64,000 nucleotides of DNA from Adiantum capillus-veneris. Its lineage: Eukaryota > Streptophyta > Polypodiopsida > Polypodiales > Pteridaceae. Both the position numbers and the translations under genes were made by a program. Of this stretch, positions 10,787-24,060 are shown piece by piece (within the stretch, counting starts at the first letter, position 1; each line of letters opens with the position of its first letter). The notes under the pieces were generated by a model. That model worked only from the letters and a program-made list of their open reading frames with translations, ran no database searches and was not told the DNA's origin. Location: the NCBI GenBank assembly GCA_014529385.2, contig CM043948.1, positions 79,690,291 to 79,754,290 of the forward strand, given 5' to 3'.

Positions 10787-12779
10787 CTGAAACAAAAAAA
10801 CCAAATGTTATTTTAACATATACTTTTTTGTAATGGATTAAGTTTGTGTGAATACAAGTTCCACCACTTGTTCAAGCTAGATCTAAGCAAGTATACATAG
10901 TGATCATTTAAGCTAGTAAACTAAGGGAAGGGAGAAGTAAGGTCCACCACTTGTCCAAGCTTAGCTCTAGACAACATGGAGAGATTGGAGGTCTACTAAT
11001 TGTCTAATATAGGCTAACTATATTGAAACATAGAGAGAAGCAAAGGTCCACCACTTGTCCAATCTAGGGTCCATTGAAACATGGAGAGAAGGATGCTCCA
11101 CCATTTGTCCAAAATAGGCTCCATTGAAACATGAAGAGAAGCAAGATGCACCATGTCTTTGAGATGCTAGGCTCCATTGAAATACCTTAAACCCATGATA
11201 TTTTGTATATGTGGGGTTTAAATTCAAGGTCCACCACTTGTCCAACCTATTATCCCTAGTAGCATGAGTGGTTTGGTCTCAAGATTCACCACTTTTCCAC
11301 TCTATGTCATTATATTAAGAAGATCTGGGTGTTAAGGTCCACCACTTGTCCAACCTATAAGGCTATATCTTAAATGGTATTATTTACCACCACTTGGAAT
11401 GCACATGATGGGTTTTACATAGGGTATGGTTCCAAGGTCCACCACTTGTCCAAGCTAACTCTATTGAAACATAGAGAGAATCAAAGGTCCACCACTTGTC
11501 CAAGCTAGGCTCCATTGAAACATGGAGAGAAGGATGCTCCACCATTTGTCCAAGCCAGGTTTGATTGAAACATGAGAGAAGCAAGCTGCACCATGTCTCC
11601 AAAATCTAGGCCTCCATTGAAATATCTTAAACCCATGATATTTCGTACATGGGGGGTTTACATTCAAGGTCCACCACTTGTCCAACTATTATCACTAGTA
11701 GCATGAGTGGTTTGATGTCAAGATTCACCACTTTTCTACTCTATGTCATTATATTAAGAAGATCTGGGTGTTAAGGTCCACCACTTGTCCAACCTATAAG
11801 GCTATATCTTAAAGGGTATTCTTTCTCACCACTTGGAATGACCATGATAGGTTTTACATGGGGGTTTGGTTCCAAGTTCCACCACTTGTCCAAGCTAACT
11901 CTATTGAAACATAGAGAGAAGCAAAGGTCCACCACTTGTCTAAGCTAGGGTCCATTGAAACATGGAGAGAAGGATGCTCCACCATTTGTCCAAGATAGGC
12001 TCCATTGAAACATGAAGAGAAGCAAGCTGCACCATGTCTCCAAGATGCTAAGATCCATTGAAATACCTTAAACCCATGATATTTTGTACATGGGGAGTTT
12101 ACATTCAAGGTCCACCACTTGTCCAACCTATTATCTCTAGTACATGAGTGGTTTGGTCTGAAGATTCACCACTTTTCCACTCTATGTCATTACGTTAAGA
12201 AGATCTGGGTGTTAAGGTCGACCACTTGTCCAACCTATAAGGGTATATCTTAAAGGTATTCTTTCTCACCACTTGAAATGTCCATGATATGTTTTACATG
12301 GGGGTTGGCTCCAAGGTCCACCACTTGTCCAAGCTAACTCTATTGAAACATAGAGAGAAACAAAGGTCCACCACTTGTCCAAGCTAGGCTCCATTGAAAC
12401 ATGGAGAGAAGGATCCTCTACCATTTGTCGAAGCTAACTCTATTGAAACATGGGGGGTTTACATTCAAGGTCCACCACTTGTCCAACCTATTAACGCTAG
12501 TAGCATGAGTGGTTGTGGTCTCAAGATTCACCACTTTTTTCACTCTATGTCATTATATTAAGAATATTTGGGTGTTAAGGTCCACCACTTGTCCAACCTA
12601 TAAGGCTATATCTTAAGGGTTATTCTTTCTCACCACTTGGAGTGACCAGCATAGGTTTACATGGGGTTTTGTTTCAAGGTCCACCACTTGTCCAAGCTAA
12701 CTCTATTGAAACATAGAGAGAATCAAAGGTCCACCACTTGTCCAAGCTAGGGTCCATTGAAACATGAGAGAAGGATGCT

Positions 12780-15250
12780 CCACCATTTGTCCAAGATACG
12801 CTCCATTGAAACATGAAGAGAAGCAAGCTACACCATGTCTCCAAGATGCTAGGCTCCATTGAAATACCTCAAACCCATGATATTTTGTACATGGGGGTTT
12901 ACATTCAAGTCCACCACTTGTCCAACCTATTATCTCTAGTAGCATGAGTGGTTTGGTCTCAAGATTCACCATTTTTCCACTCTATGTCATTCTATTAAGA
13001 ATATATGGGTGCTAAGGTCCACCACTTGTCCAACCTATAAGGCCATATCTTAAACTTTATTCTTTCTCACCACTTGGAGTTACCAAGATAGGTTTTACAT
13101 GGGAGTTTGGTTCCAAGCCCACCACTTGTCCAAGCTAACTCTATTGAAACATAGAGAGAAGCAAAGGTCCACCACTTGTCCAAGCTAGGCTCCCATTGAA
13201 ACATGGAGAGAAGGATGCTCCACCATTTGTCCAAGATAGGCTCCATTGAAACATGAAGGGAAGCAATCTGCACCATGTCTCCAAGATTCTAGGATCCATT
13301 GAAATACCTTAAACCCACGATATTGTTTACATGTGGGGTTTAACGTCAAGTCAGTCACTTTTCCAAGCTATTATCCCTAGTAGCATGAGTGGTTGGGTCT
13401 CAAGATTTACCACTTTTCCACTCTATGTCGTTATATTATGAAGATCTAGGTTTAAGGTCGACCACTTGTCCAACCTATAAGGCTAGATCTTAAAGGGTAT
13501 TATTTCTCACCACTTGGAATGACCATGATATGTTTTACATGGGGTTTGGTTTCAAGGTCCACCACTTGTCCAAGCTAACTCTATGGAAACATAGAGAGAA
13601 GCAAAGGTCCACCACTTGTCCAAGCTAGGCTCCACTGAGACATTTAGAGAAGGATGATCCCCCATTGGTGGAAGATAGGCTTCATTGAAACATGAAAAGA
13701 AGCAAGTGCACCATGTCTCCAAGATTCTAGGATCCATTGAAATACCTTAAACCCACGATATTGTTTACATGTGGGGTTTAACGTCAAGGTCAGTCACTTT
13801 TCCAAGCTATTATCCCTAGTAGCATGAGTGGTTTGGTCTCAAGATTCACCACTTTTCCACTCTATGTCATTATATAAAGAAGATCTAGGTGTTAAGGTCG
13901 ACCACTTGTCCAACCTATAAGCGTATATCTTAAAGGGTATTCTTTCTCACCACTTGAAATGTCCATGATATGTTTTACATAGGGGTTTGGTTCCAAGGTC
14001 CACCACTTATCCAAGCTAACTTTATTCTTCTCATAGAGAGAAGCAAAAGGTCCACCACTTGTCCAAGCTAGGCTCCATTGAAACATGGAGAGAAGGATGC
14101 TCCACCATTTGTCGAAGCTAACTCTATTGAAACATGGAAGGTTTACATTCAAGGTCCACCAGTTGTCCAACCTATTAACGCTAGTAGCATGAGGGGTTTG
14201 GTCTCAAGATTCACCACTTTTTCACTCTGTGTTATTATATTAAGAATATTTGGGTATTAAGGTCCACCACTTGTCCAACCTATAAGACTATATCTTAATG
14301 GTTATTCTTTCTGACCACTTGGAGTGACCATGAAAGTTTTACATGGGGTTTGGTTCCAAGGTCCACCACTGTCCAAGCTAACTCTATTGAAACATAGAGA
14401 GAAGCAAAGGTCCACCACTTGTCTAAGCTAGGGTCTATTGAAACATGGAGAGAAGGATGCTCCACCATTTGTCCAAGATAGACTCCATTGAAACATGAAG
14501 AGAAGCAAGCTGCACCATATCTCCAAGATGCTAGCCTCCATCGAAATACCTTAAACCCACGTTATTTTTTTACATGGGGAGTTACATTCAAGATCAACAA
14601 TTTGTCCAACCTATTATCGCTAGTAGCATGAGTGGTTTGCTCTCAAGATTCACCCTTTTCCACTCTCTATCATTATATTAAGAATATTTGGGTGTTAAGG
14701 TCCACCACTTGTCCAACCTATAAGACTATATCTTAATGGTTATTCTTTCTCACCCCTTGAAATACTATATCTTAATGGTTATCCCTAGCTATTATTGCTA
14801 GTAGCATGAGTGGTTTGGTCTCAAGATTCACCACTTTTATTAAGAATATGTGGGTGTTAAGGTCCACCACTTGTCCAACCTATAAGGCTACATCTTAAAG
14901 GTTATTCTTTCTTACTACTTGGAGTGACCATGATAGGTTTTACATGGGGGTTTGGTTCCAAGGTCCACCACTTGTCCAAGCTAACTCTATTGAAACATAG
15001 AGAGAAGCAAAGGTCCACCCCTTGTCTAAGCTAGGGTTCATTGAAACATGGAGAGAAGGATGCTCCACCATTTGTCCAAGGTAGGCTACATTGAAACATG
15101 AGGAGAATCAAGGTGCACCATGACTCCAAGATGCTATGCTCCATCGAAAAACATTAAACCCATGATATGTCGTAGATGAGGGGTTTACATTCAAGGTCCA
15201 AAACTTGTCCAAGCTAATATTGGTAGTAGCCTGAGTGGTTTGGTCTCAAG
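12780..15250 (-). repeat. Segmental duplicate, copy 1 (partner 21,580-24,060)
   Basis: This block carries irregular monomers, including a TTTATTCTTCTCATAGAGAG variant at about 14,020 and a truncated monomer near 14,760. The same irregularities recur in the same order 8.80-8.81 kb downstream. Matching landmarks are 13,892-14,170 with 22,699-22,977 and 14,078 with 22,885. Confidence 0.85.
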
Positions 15251-18200
15251 ATTCACCACTTTTCCACTCTATGTCATTATATTAAGAATATGCGCGTGTT
15301 AAGGTCCACCACTTGTCCAACCTATAAGGCTACATCTTAAAGGTTATTCTTTATTACCACTTGGAGTGACCATGATAGGTTTTACATGGGGGTTTGGTTC
15401 CAAGGTCCACCACTTGTCCAAGATAACTCTATTGAAACATAGAGAGAAGCAAAGGTCCACCCCTTGTCTAAGCTAGGGTCCATTGAAACATGGAGAGAAG
15501 GATGCTCCACCATTTGTCCAAGGTAGGCTCCATTGAAACATGAGGAGAAGCAAGGCACCATGTCTCCAAGATGCTAGGCTCCATCGAAAACATTAAACCC
15601 ATGATATGTCGTAGATGAGGGTTTACATTCAAGGTCCACCACTTGTCCAAGCTATTATTGCTAGTAGCCTGAGTGGTTTGGTCTCAAATTCACACTTTTC
15701 CACTCTATGTCATTATATTAAGAATATGCGCGTGTTAAGGTCCACCACTTGTCCAACCTATAAGGCTACATCTTAAAGGTTATTCTTTATTACCACTTGG
15801 AGTGACCATGATAGGTTTTACATGGGGGTTTGGTTCCAAGGTCCACCACTTGTCCAAGCTAACTCTATTGAAACATAGAGAGAAACAAAGGTCCACCACT
15901 TGTCCAAGCTAGGGTCCATTGAAACATGGAGAGAAGGATGCTCCACCATTTGTCCAAGATAGGCTCCATTGAAACATGACGAGAAGCAAGTTGCACCATG
16001 TTCCAAGATGCTAGGCTCCATCGAAATACATTAAACCCACGATATTTCGTAGATGAGGGGTTTACATTCAAGGTCCACCACTTGTCCAAGCTATTATTGC
16101 TAGTAGCCTGAGTGGTTTGGTCTCAAGATTCACCACTTTTATTAAGAATATGTGGGTGTCAAGGTCCACCACTTGTCCAACCTATAAGGCTACATCTTAA
16201 AGGTTATTCTTTCTTACTACTTGGAGTGACCATGATAGGTTTTACATGGGGGTTTGGTTCCAAGGTCCACCACTTGTCCAAGCTAACTCTATTGAAACAT
16301 AGAGAGAAGCAAAGGTCCACCCCTTGTCTAAGCTAGGGTCCATTGAAACATGGAGAGAAGGATGCTCCACCGTTTGTCCAAGGTAGGCTCCATTGAAACA
16401 TGAGGAGAAGCAAGGTGCACCATGTCTCCAAGATACTAGGCTCCATCGAAAAACATTAAACCCACGATATGTCGTAGATGAGGGGTTTACATTCAAGGTC
16501 CACACTTGTCCAAGCTATTATTGTAGTAGCCTGAGTGGTTTGGTCTCAAGATTCACCACTTTTCCACTCTATGTCATTATATTAAGAATATGCGCGTGTT
16601 AAGGTCCACCACTTGTCCAACCTATAAGGCTACATATTAAAGGTTATTCTTTATTACCACTTGGAGTGACCATGATAGGTTTTACATGGGGGTTTGGTTC
16701 CAAGGTCCACCACTTGTCCAAGCTAACTCTATTGAAACATAGAGAGAAACAAAGGTCCACCACTTGTCCAAGCTAGGGTCCATTGAAACATGGAGACAAG
16801 GATGCTCCACCATTTGTCCAAGATAGGCTCCATTGAAACATGACGAGAAGCAAGCTGCACCATGTCTCCAAGATGCTAGGCTCCATCGAAATACATTAAA
16901 CCCACGATATTTCGTAGATGAGGGTTTACATTCAAGGTCCACCACTTGTCCAAGCTATTATTGCTAGTAGCCTGAGTGGTTTGGTCTCAAGATTCACCAC
17001 TTTTATTAAGAATATGTGGGTGTTAAGGTCCACCACTTGTCCAACCTATAAGGCTACATCTTAAAGGTTATTCTTTCTTACCACTTGGAGTGACCATGAT
17101 AGGTTTTTACATGGGGGTTTGGTTCCAAGGTCCACCACTTGTCCAAGCTAACTCTATTGAAACATAGAGAGAAGCAAAGGTCCACCCCTTGTCTAAGCTA
17201 GGGTCCATTGAAACATGGAGAGAAGGATGCTCCACCATTTGTCCAAGGTAGGCTCCATTGAAACATGAGGAGAAGCAAGGTGCACCATGTCTCCAAGATG
17301 CTAGGCTCCATCGAAAAACATTAAACCCACGATATGTTGTAGATGAGGGGTTTACATTCAAGGTCCAACACTTGTCCAAGCTATTATTGGTAGTAGCCTG
17401 AGTGGTTTGGTCTCAAGATTCACCACTTTTCCACTCTATGTCATTATATTAAGAATATGCGCGTGTTAAGGTCCACCACTTGTCCAACCTATAAGGCTAC
17501 ATCTTAAAGGTTATTCTTTATTACCACTTGGAGTGACCATGATAGGTTTTACATGGGGGTTTGGTTCCAAGGTCCACCACTTGTCCAAGCTAACTCTATT
17601 GAAACATAGAGAGAAACAAAGGTCCACCACTTGTCCAAGCTAGGGTCCATTGAAACATGGAGAGAAGGATGCTCCACCATTTGTCCAAGATAGGCTCCAT
17701 TGAAACATGACGAGAAGCAAGTTGCACCATGTCTCCAAGATGCTAGGCTCCATCGAAATACATTAAACCCACGATATTTCCTAGATGAGGGGTTTACATT
17801 CAAGGTCCACCACTTGTCCAAGCTATTATTGCTAGTAGCCTGAGTGGTTTGGTCTCAAGATTCACCACTTTTATTAAGAATATGTGGGTGTTAAGGTCCA
17901 CCACTTGTCCAACCTATAAGGCTACATCTTAAAGGTTATTCTTTCTTACTACTTAGAGTGACCATGATAGGTTTTACATGGGGGTTTGGTTCCAAGGTCC
18001 ACCACTTGCCCAAGCTAACTCTATTGAAACATAGAGAGAAGCAAAGGTCCACCCCTTGTATAAGCTAGGGTCCATTGAAACATGGAGAGAAGGATGCTCC
18101 ACCATTTGTCCAAGGTAGGCTCCATTCAAACATGAGGAGAAGTAAGGTGCACCATGTCTCCAAGATGCTAGGCTCCATCGAAAAACATTAAACCCACGAT

Positions 18201-21200
18201 ATGTCGTAGATGAGGGGTTTACATTCAAGGTCCAACACTTGTCCAAGCTATTATTGGTAGTAGCTTGAGTGGTTTGGTCTCAAGATTCACCACTTTTCCA
18301 CTCTATGTCATTATATTAAGAATATGCGCGTGTTAAGGTCCACCACTTGTCCAACCTATAAGGCTACATCTTAAAGGTTATTCTTTATTACCACATGGAG
18401 TGACCATGATAGGTTTTACATGGGGGTTTGGTTCCAAGGTCCACCACTTGTCCAAGCTAACTCTATTGAAACATAGAGAGAAACAAAGGTCCACCACTTG
18501 TCCAAGCTATGGTCCATTGAAACATGGAGAGAAGGATGGTCCACCATTTGTCCAAGATAGGCTACATAGAAACATGACGAGAAGCAAGCTGCACCATGTC
18601 TCCAAGATGCTAGGCTCCATCGAAATACATTAAACCCACGATATTTCGTAGATGCGGGGTTTACATTCAAGGTCCACCACTTGTCCAAGCTATTATTGCT
18701 AGTAGCCTGAGTGGTTTGGTCTCAAGATTCACCACTTTTATTAAGAATATGTGGGTGTTAAGGTCCACCACTTGTCCAACCTATAAGGCTACATCTTAAA
18801 GGTTATTCTTTCTTACTACTTGGAGTGACCATGATAGGTTTTACATGGGGTTTGGTTCCAAGGTCCACCACTTGTCCAAGCTAACTCTATTGAAACATAG
18901 AGAGAAGCAAAGTCCACCCCTTGTCTAAGCTAGGGTCCATTGAAACATGGAGAGAAGGATGCTCCACCATTTGTCCAAGGTAGGCTCCATTGAAACATGA
19001 GGAGAAGCAAGGTGCACCATGTCTCCAAGATGCTAGGCTCCATCGAAAAACATTAAACCCACGATATGTCGTAGATGAGGGGTTTACATTCAAGGTCCAA
19101 CACTTGTCCAAGCTATTATGCTAGTAGCCTGAGTGGTTTGGTCTCAAGATTCACCACTTTTTCACTCTATGTCATTATATTAAGAATATTAGGGTGTTAA
19201 GGTCCACCACTTGTCCAACCTATAAGGCTACATCTTAAAGGTCATTCTTTCTCACTACTTGGAGTGACCATGATAGGTTGTACATGGGGGTTTGGGTCCA
19301 AGGTACACCACTTGTCCAAGCTAACTCTGTTGAAACATTGAGAGAAACAAAGGTCCACCACTTGTCCAAGCTAGGGTCCATTGAAACATGGAGAGAAGGA
19401 TGCTCCACCATTTGTCCAAGATAGGCTCCATTGAAACATGACGAGAAGCAAGTTGCACCATGTCTCCAAGATGCTAGGCTCCATCGAAATACATTAAACC
19501 CACGATATTTCGTAGATGAGGGGTTTACATTCAAGGCCCACCACTTGTCCAAACTATTATTGCTAGTAGCCTGAGTGGTTTGGTCTCAAGATTCACCATT
19601 ATTTCACTCTATGTCATTATATTAAGAATACTACGGTGTTAAGGTCCACCACTTGTCCAACCTATAAGGCTATATCTTAAAGGTCATTCTTTCTCACCAC
19701 TTGGAGTGACCATGATAGGTTTTACATGGGGGTTTGGTTCCAAGGTCCACCACTTGTCCAAGCTAACTCTATTGAAACATAGAGAGAAACAAAGGTCCAC
19801 CACTTGTCCAAGCTAGGGTCCATTGAAACATGGAGAGAAGGATGCTCCACCATTTGTCCAAGATAGGTTCCAACAAAACATGACGAGAAGCAAGTTGCAC
19901 CATGTCTCCAAGATGCTAGCCTCCATCGAAATACATTAAACCCACGATATTTCGTAGATGACGGGTTTACATTCAAGGTCCACCACTTGTCCGAGCTATT
20001 ATTGCTAGTAGCCTGAGTGGTTTGGTCTCAAGATTCACCACTTTTATTAAGAATATGTGGGTGTTAAGGTCCACCACTTGTCCAACCTATAAGGCTACAT
20101 CTTAAACGTTATTCTTTATTACCACTTGGAGTGACCATGATAGGTTTTACATGGGGGTTTGGTTCCAAGGTCCACCACCTGTCCAAGCTAACTCTATTGA
20201 AACATAGAGAGAAGCAAAGGTCCACCCCTTGTCTAAGCTAGGGTCCATTGAAACATGGAGAGAAGGATGCTCCACCATTTGTCCAAGGTAGGCTCCATTG
20301 AAACATGACGAGAAGCAAGGTGCACCATGTCTCCAAGATGCTAGGCTCCATCGAAAAACATTAAACCCACGATATGTCCTAGATGAGGGGTTTACATTCA
20401 AGGTCCAACACTTGTCCAAGCTATTAGTGCTAGTAGCATGAGTGGTTTTGTCTCAAGATTCACCACTTTTTCACTCTATGTCATTATATTAAGAATATTA
20501 GGGTGTTAAGGTCCACCACTTGTCCAACCTATTAGGCTATATCTTAAAGGTCATTCTTTCTCACCACTTGGAGTGACCATGATAGGCTTTACATGGGGGT
20601 TTGGTTCCAAGGTCCACCACTTGTCCAAGCTAACTCTATTGAAACATAGAGAGAAACAAAGGTCCAGCACTTGTCCAAGCTAGGGTCCATTGAAACATGG
20701 AGAGAAGGATGCTCCACCATTTGTCCAGCGTAGGCTCCATTGAAACATGACGAGAAGCAAGCTGCACCATGTCTCCAAGATGTTAGGCTCCATCGAAATA
20801 CATTAAACCCACGATGTTTCGTAGATGAGGGGTTTACATTCAAGGTCCACCACTTGTCCAAGCTATTATTGCTAGTAGCCTGAGTGGTTTGGTCTCAAGA
20901 TTCACCACTTTTATTAAGAATATGTGGGTGTTAAGGTCCACCACTTGTCCAACCTATAAGGCTACATCTTAAACGTTATTCTTTCTTACTACTTGGAGTG
21001 ACCATGATAGGTTTTACATGGGGGTTTGGTTCCAAGGTCCACCACCTGTCCAAGCTAACTCTATTGAAACATAGAGAGAAGCAAAGGTCCACCCCTTGTC
21101 TAAGCTAGGGTCCATTGAAACATGGAGAGAAGGATGCTCCACCATTTGTCCAAGGTAGGCTCCATTGAAACATGAGGAGAAGCAAGGTGCACCATGTCTC

Positions 21201-21579
21201 CAAGATGCTAGGCTCCATCGAAAAACATTAAACCCACGATATGTCGTAGATGAGGGGTTTACATTCAAGGTCCACCACTTGTCCAAGCTATTATTGCTAG
21301 TAGCCTGAGTGGTTTGGTCTCAAGATTCACCATTTTTTCACTCTATGTCATTATATTAAGAATATTAGGGTGTTAAGGTGCACCACTTGTCTAACCTATA
21401 AGGCTATATCTTAAAGGTCATTCTTTCTCACCACTTGGAGTGACCATGATAGGTTTTACATGGGGGTTTGGTTCGAAGGTCCACCACTTGTCGAAGCTAA
21501 CTCTATTGAAACATAGAGAGAAACAAAGTTCCACCACTTGTCCAAGCTAGGGTCCATTGAAACATGGAGAGAAGGATGC

Positions 21580-24060
21580 TCCACCATTTGTCCAAGATAG
21601 GCTCCATTGAAACATGAAGAGAAGCAAGCTACACCATGTCTCCAAGATGCTAGGCTCCATTGAAATACCTCAAACCCATGATATTTTGTACATGGGGGGT
21701 TTACATTCAAGGTCCACCACTTGTCCAACCTATTATCTCTAGTAGCATGAGTGTTTTGGTCTCAAGATTCACCATTTTTCCACTCTATGTCATTCTATTA
21801 AGAATATATGGGTGCTAAGGTCCACCACTTGTCCATCCTATAAGGCCATATCTTAATCTTTATTCTTTCTCACCACTTGGAGTTACCAAGATAGGTTTTA
21901 CATGGGAGTTTGGTTCCAAGGCCCACCACTTGTCCAAGCTAACTCTATTGAAACATAGAGAGAAGCAAAGGTCCACCACTTGTCCAAGCTAGGCTCTATT
22001 GAAACATGGAGAGAAGGATGCTCCACCATTTGTCCAAGATAGGCTCCATTGAAACATGAAGGGAAGCAATCTGCACCATGTCTCCAAAAATACAGGATCC
22101 ATTGAAATACCTTAAACCCACGATATTGTTTACATGTGGGGTTTAACGTCAAGGTCAGTCACTTTTCCAAGCTATTATCCCTAGTAGCATGAGTGGTTGG
22201 GTCTCAAGATTTACCACTTTTCCACTCTATGTCGTTATATTATGAAGATCTAGGTTTTAAGGTTGACCACTTGTCCAACCTATAAGGCTAGACCTTAAAG
22301 GGTATTATTTCTCACCACTTGGAATGACCATGATATGTTTTACATGGGGGTTTGGTTTCAAGGTCCACCACTTGTCCAAGCTAACTCTATGGAAACATAG
22401 AGAGAAGCAAAGGTCCACCACTTGTCAAAGCTAGGCTCCACTGAGACATTTAGAGAAGGATGATCCCCCATTGGTGGAAGATAGGCTTCATTGAAACATG
22501 AAAAGAAGCAAGTTGCACCATGTCTCCAAGATTCTAGGATCCATTGAAATACTTTAAACCCACGATATTGTTTACATGTGGGGTTTAACGTCAAGGTCAG
22601 TCACTTTTCCAAGCTATTATCCCTAGTAGCATGAGTGGTTTGGTCTCAAGATTCACCACTTTTCCACTCTATGTCATTATATAAAGAAGATCTAGGTGTT
22701 AAGGTCGACCACTTGTCCAACCTAAAAGCGTATATCTTAAAGGGTATTCTTTCTCACCACTTGAAATGTCCATGATATGTTTTACATAGGGGTTTGGTTC
22801 CAAGGTCCACCACTTATCCAAGCTAACTTTATTCTTCTCATAGAGAGAAGCAAAAGGTCCACCACTTGTCCAAGCTAGGCTCCATTGAAACATGGAGAGA
22901 AGGATGCTCCACCATTTGTCGAATCTAACTCTATTGAAACATGGAAGGTTTACATTCAAGGTCCACCAGTTGTCCAACCTATTAACGCTAGTAGCATGAG
23001 GGGTTTGGTCTCAAGATTCACCACTTTTTCACTCTGTGTTATTATATTAAGAATATTTGGGTATTAAGGTCCACCACTTGTCCAACCTATAAGACTATAT
23101 CTTACTGGTTATTCTTTCTAACCACTTGGAGTGACCATGAAAAGTTTTACATGGGGGTTTGGTTCCAAGGTCCACCACTTGTCCAAGCTAACTCTATTGA
23201 AACATAGAGAGAAGCAAAGGTCCACCACTTGTCTAAGCTAGGGTCTATTGAAACATGGAGAGAAGGATGCTCCACCATTTGTCCAAGATAGACTCCATTG
23301 AAACATGAAGAGAAGCAAGCTGCACCATATCTCCAAGATGCTAGCCTCCATCGAAATACCTAAAACCCACGTTATTTTGTACATGGGGAGTTTACATTCA
23401 AGATCAACAATTTGTCCAACCTATTATCGCTAGTAGCATGAGTGGTTTGCTCTCAAGATTCACCACTTTTCCACTCTCTATCATTATATTAAGAATATTT
23501 GGGTGTTAAGGTCCACCACTTGTCCAACCTATAAGACTATATCTTAATGGTTATTCTTTCTCACCCCTTGAAATACTATATCTTAATGGTTTCCTAGCTA
23601 TTATTGCTAGTAGCATGAGTGGTTTGGTCTCAAGATTCACCACTTTTATTAAGAATATGTGGGTGTTAAGGTCCACCACTTGTCCAACCTATAAGGCTAC
23701 ATCTTAAAGGTTATTCTTTCTTACTACTTGGAGTGACCATGATAGGTTTTACATGGGGGTTTGGTTCCAAGGTCCACCACTTGTCCAAGCTAACTCTATT
23801 GAAACATAGAGAGAAGCAAAGGTCCACCCCTTGTCTAAGCTAGGGTTCATTGAAACATGGAGAGAAGGATGCTCCACCATTTGTCCAAGGTAGGCTACAT
23901 TGAAACATGAGGAGAATCAAGGTGCACCATGACTCCAAGATGCTAGGGTCCATCGAAAAACATTAAACCCATGATATGTCGTAGATGAGGGGTTTTCATT
24001 CAAGGTCCAACACTTGTCCAAGCTAATATTGGTAGTAGCCTGAGTGGTTTGGTCTCAAGA
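21580..24060 (-). repeat. Segmental duplicate, copy 2 (partner 12,780-15,250)
   Basis: Nearly identical to the partner block, with a few substitutions and single-base length changes; for example, copy 1 has lost a base in several G or C runs. It interrupts the regular 867-bp pattern: regular dimers flank it on both sides. Confidence 0.85.
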
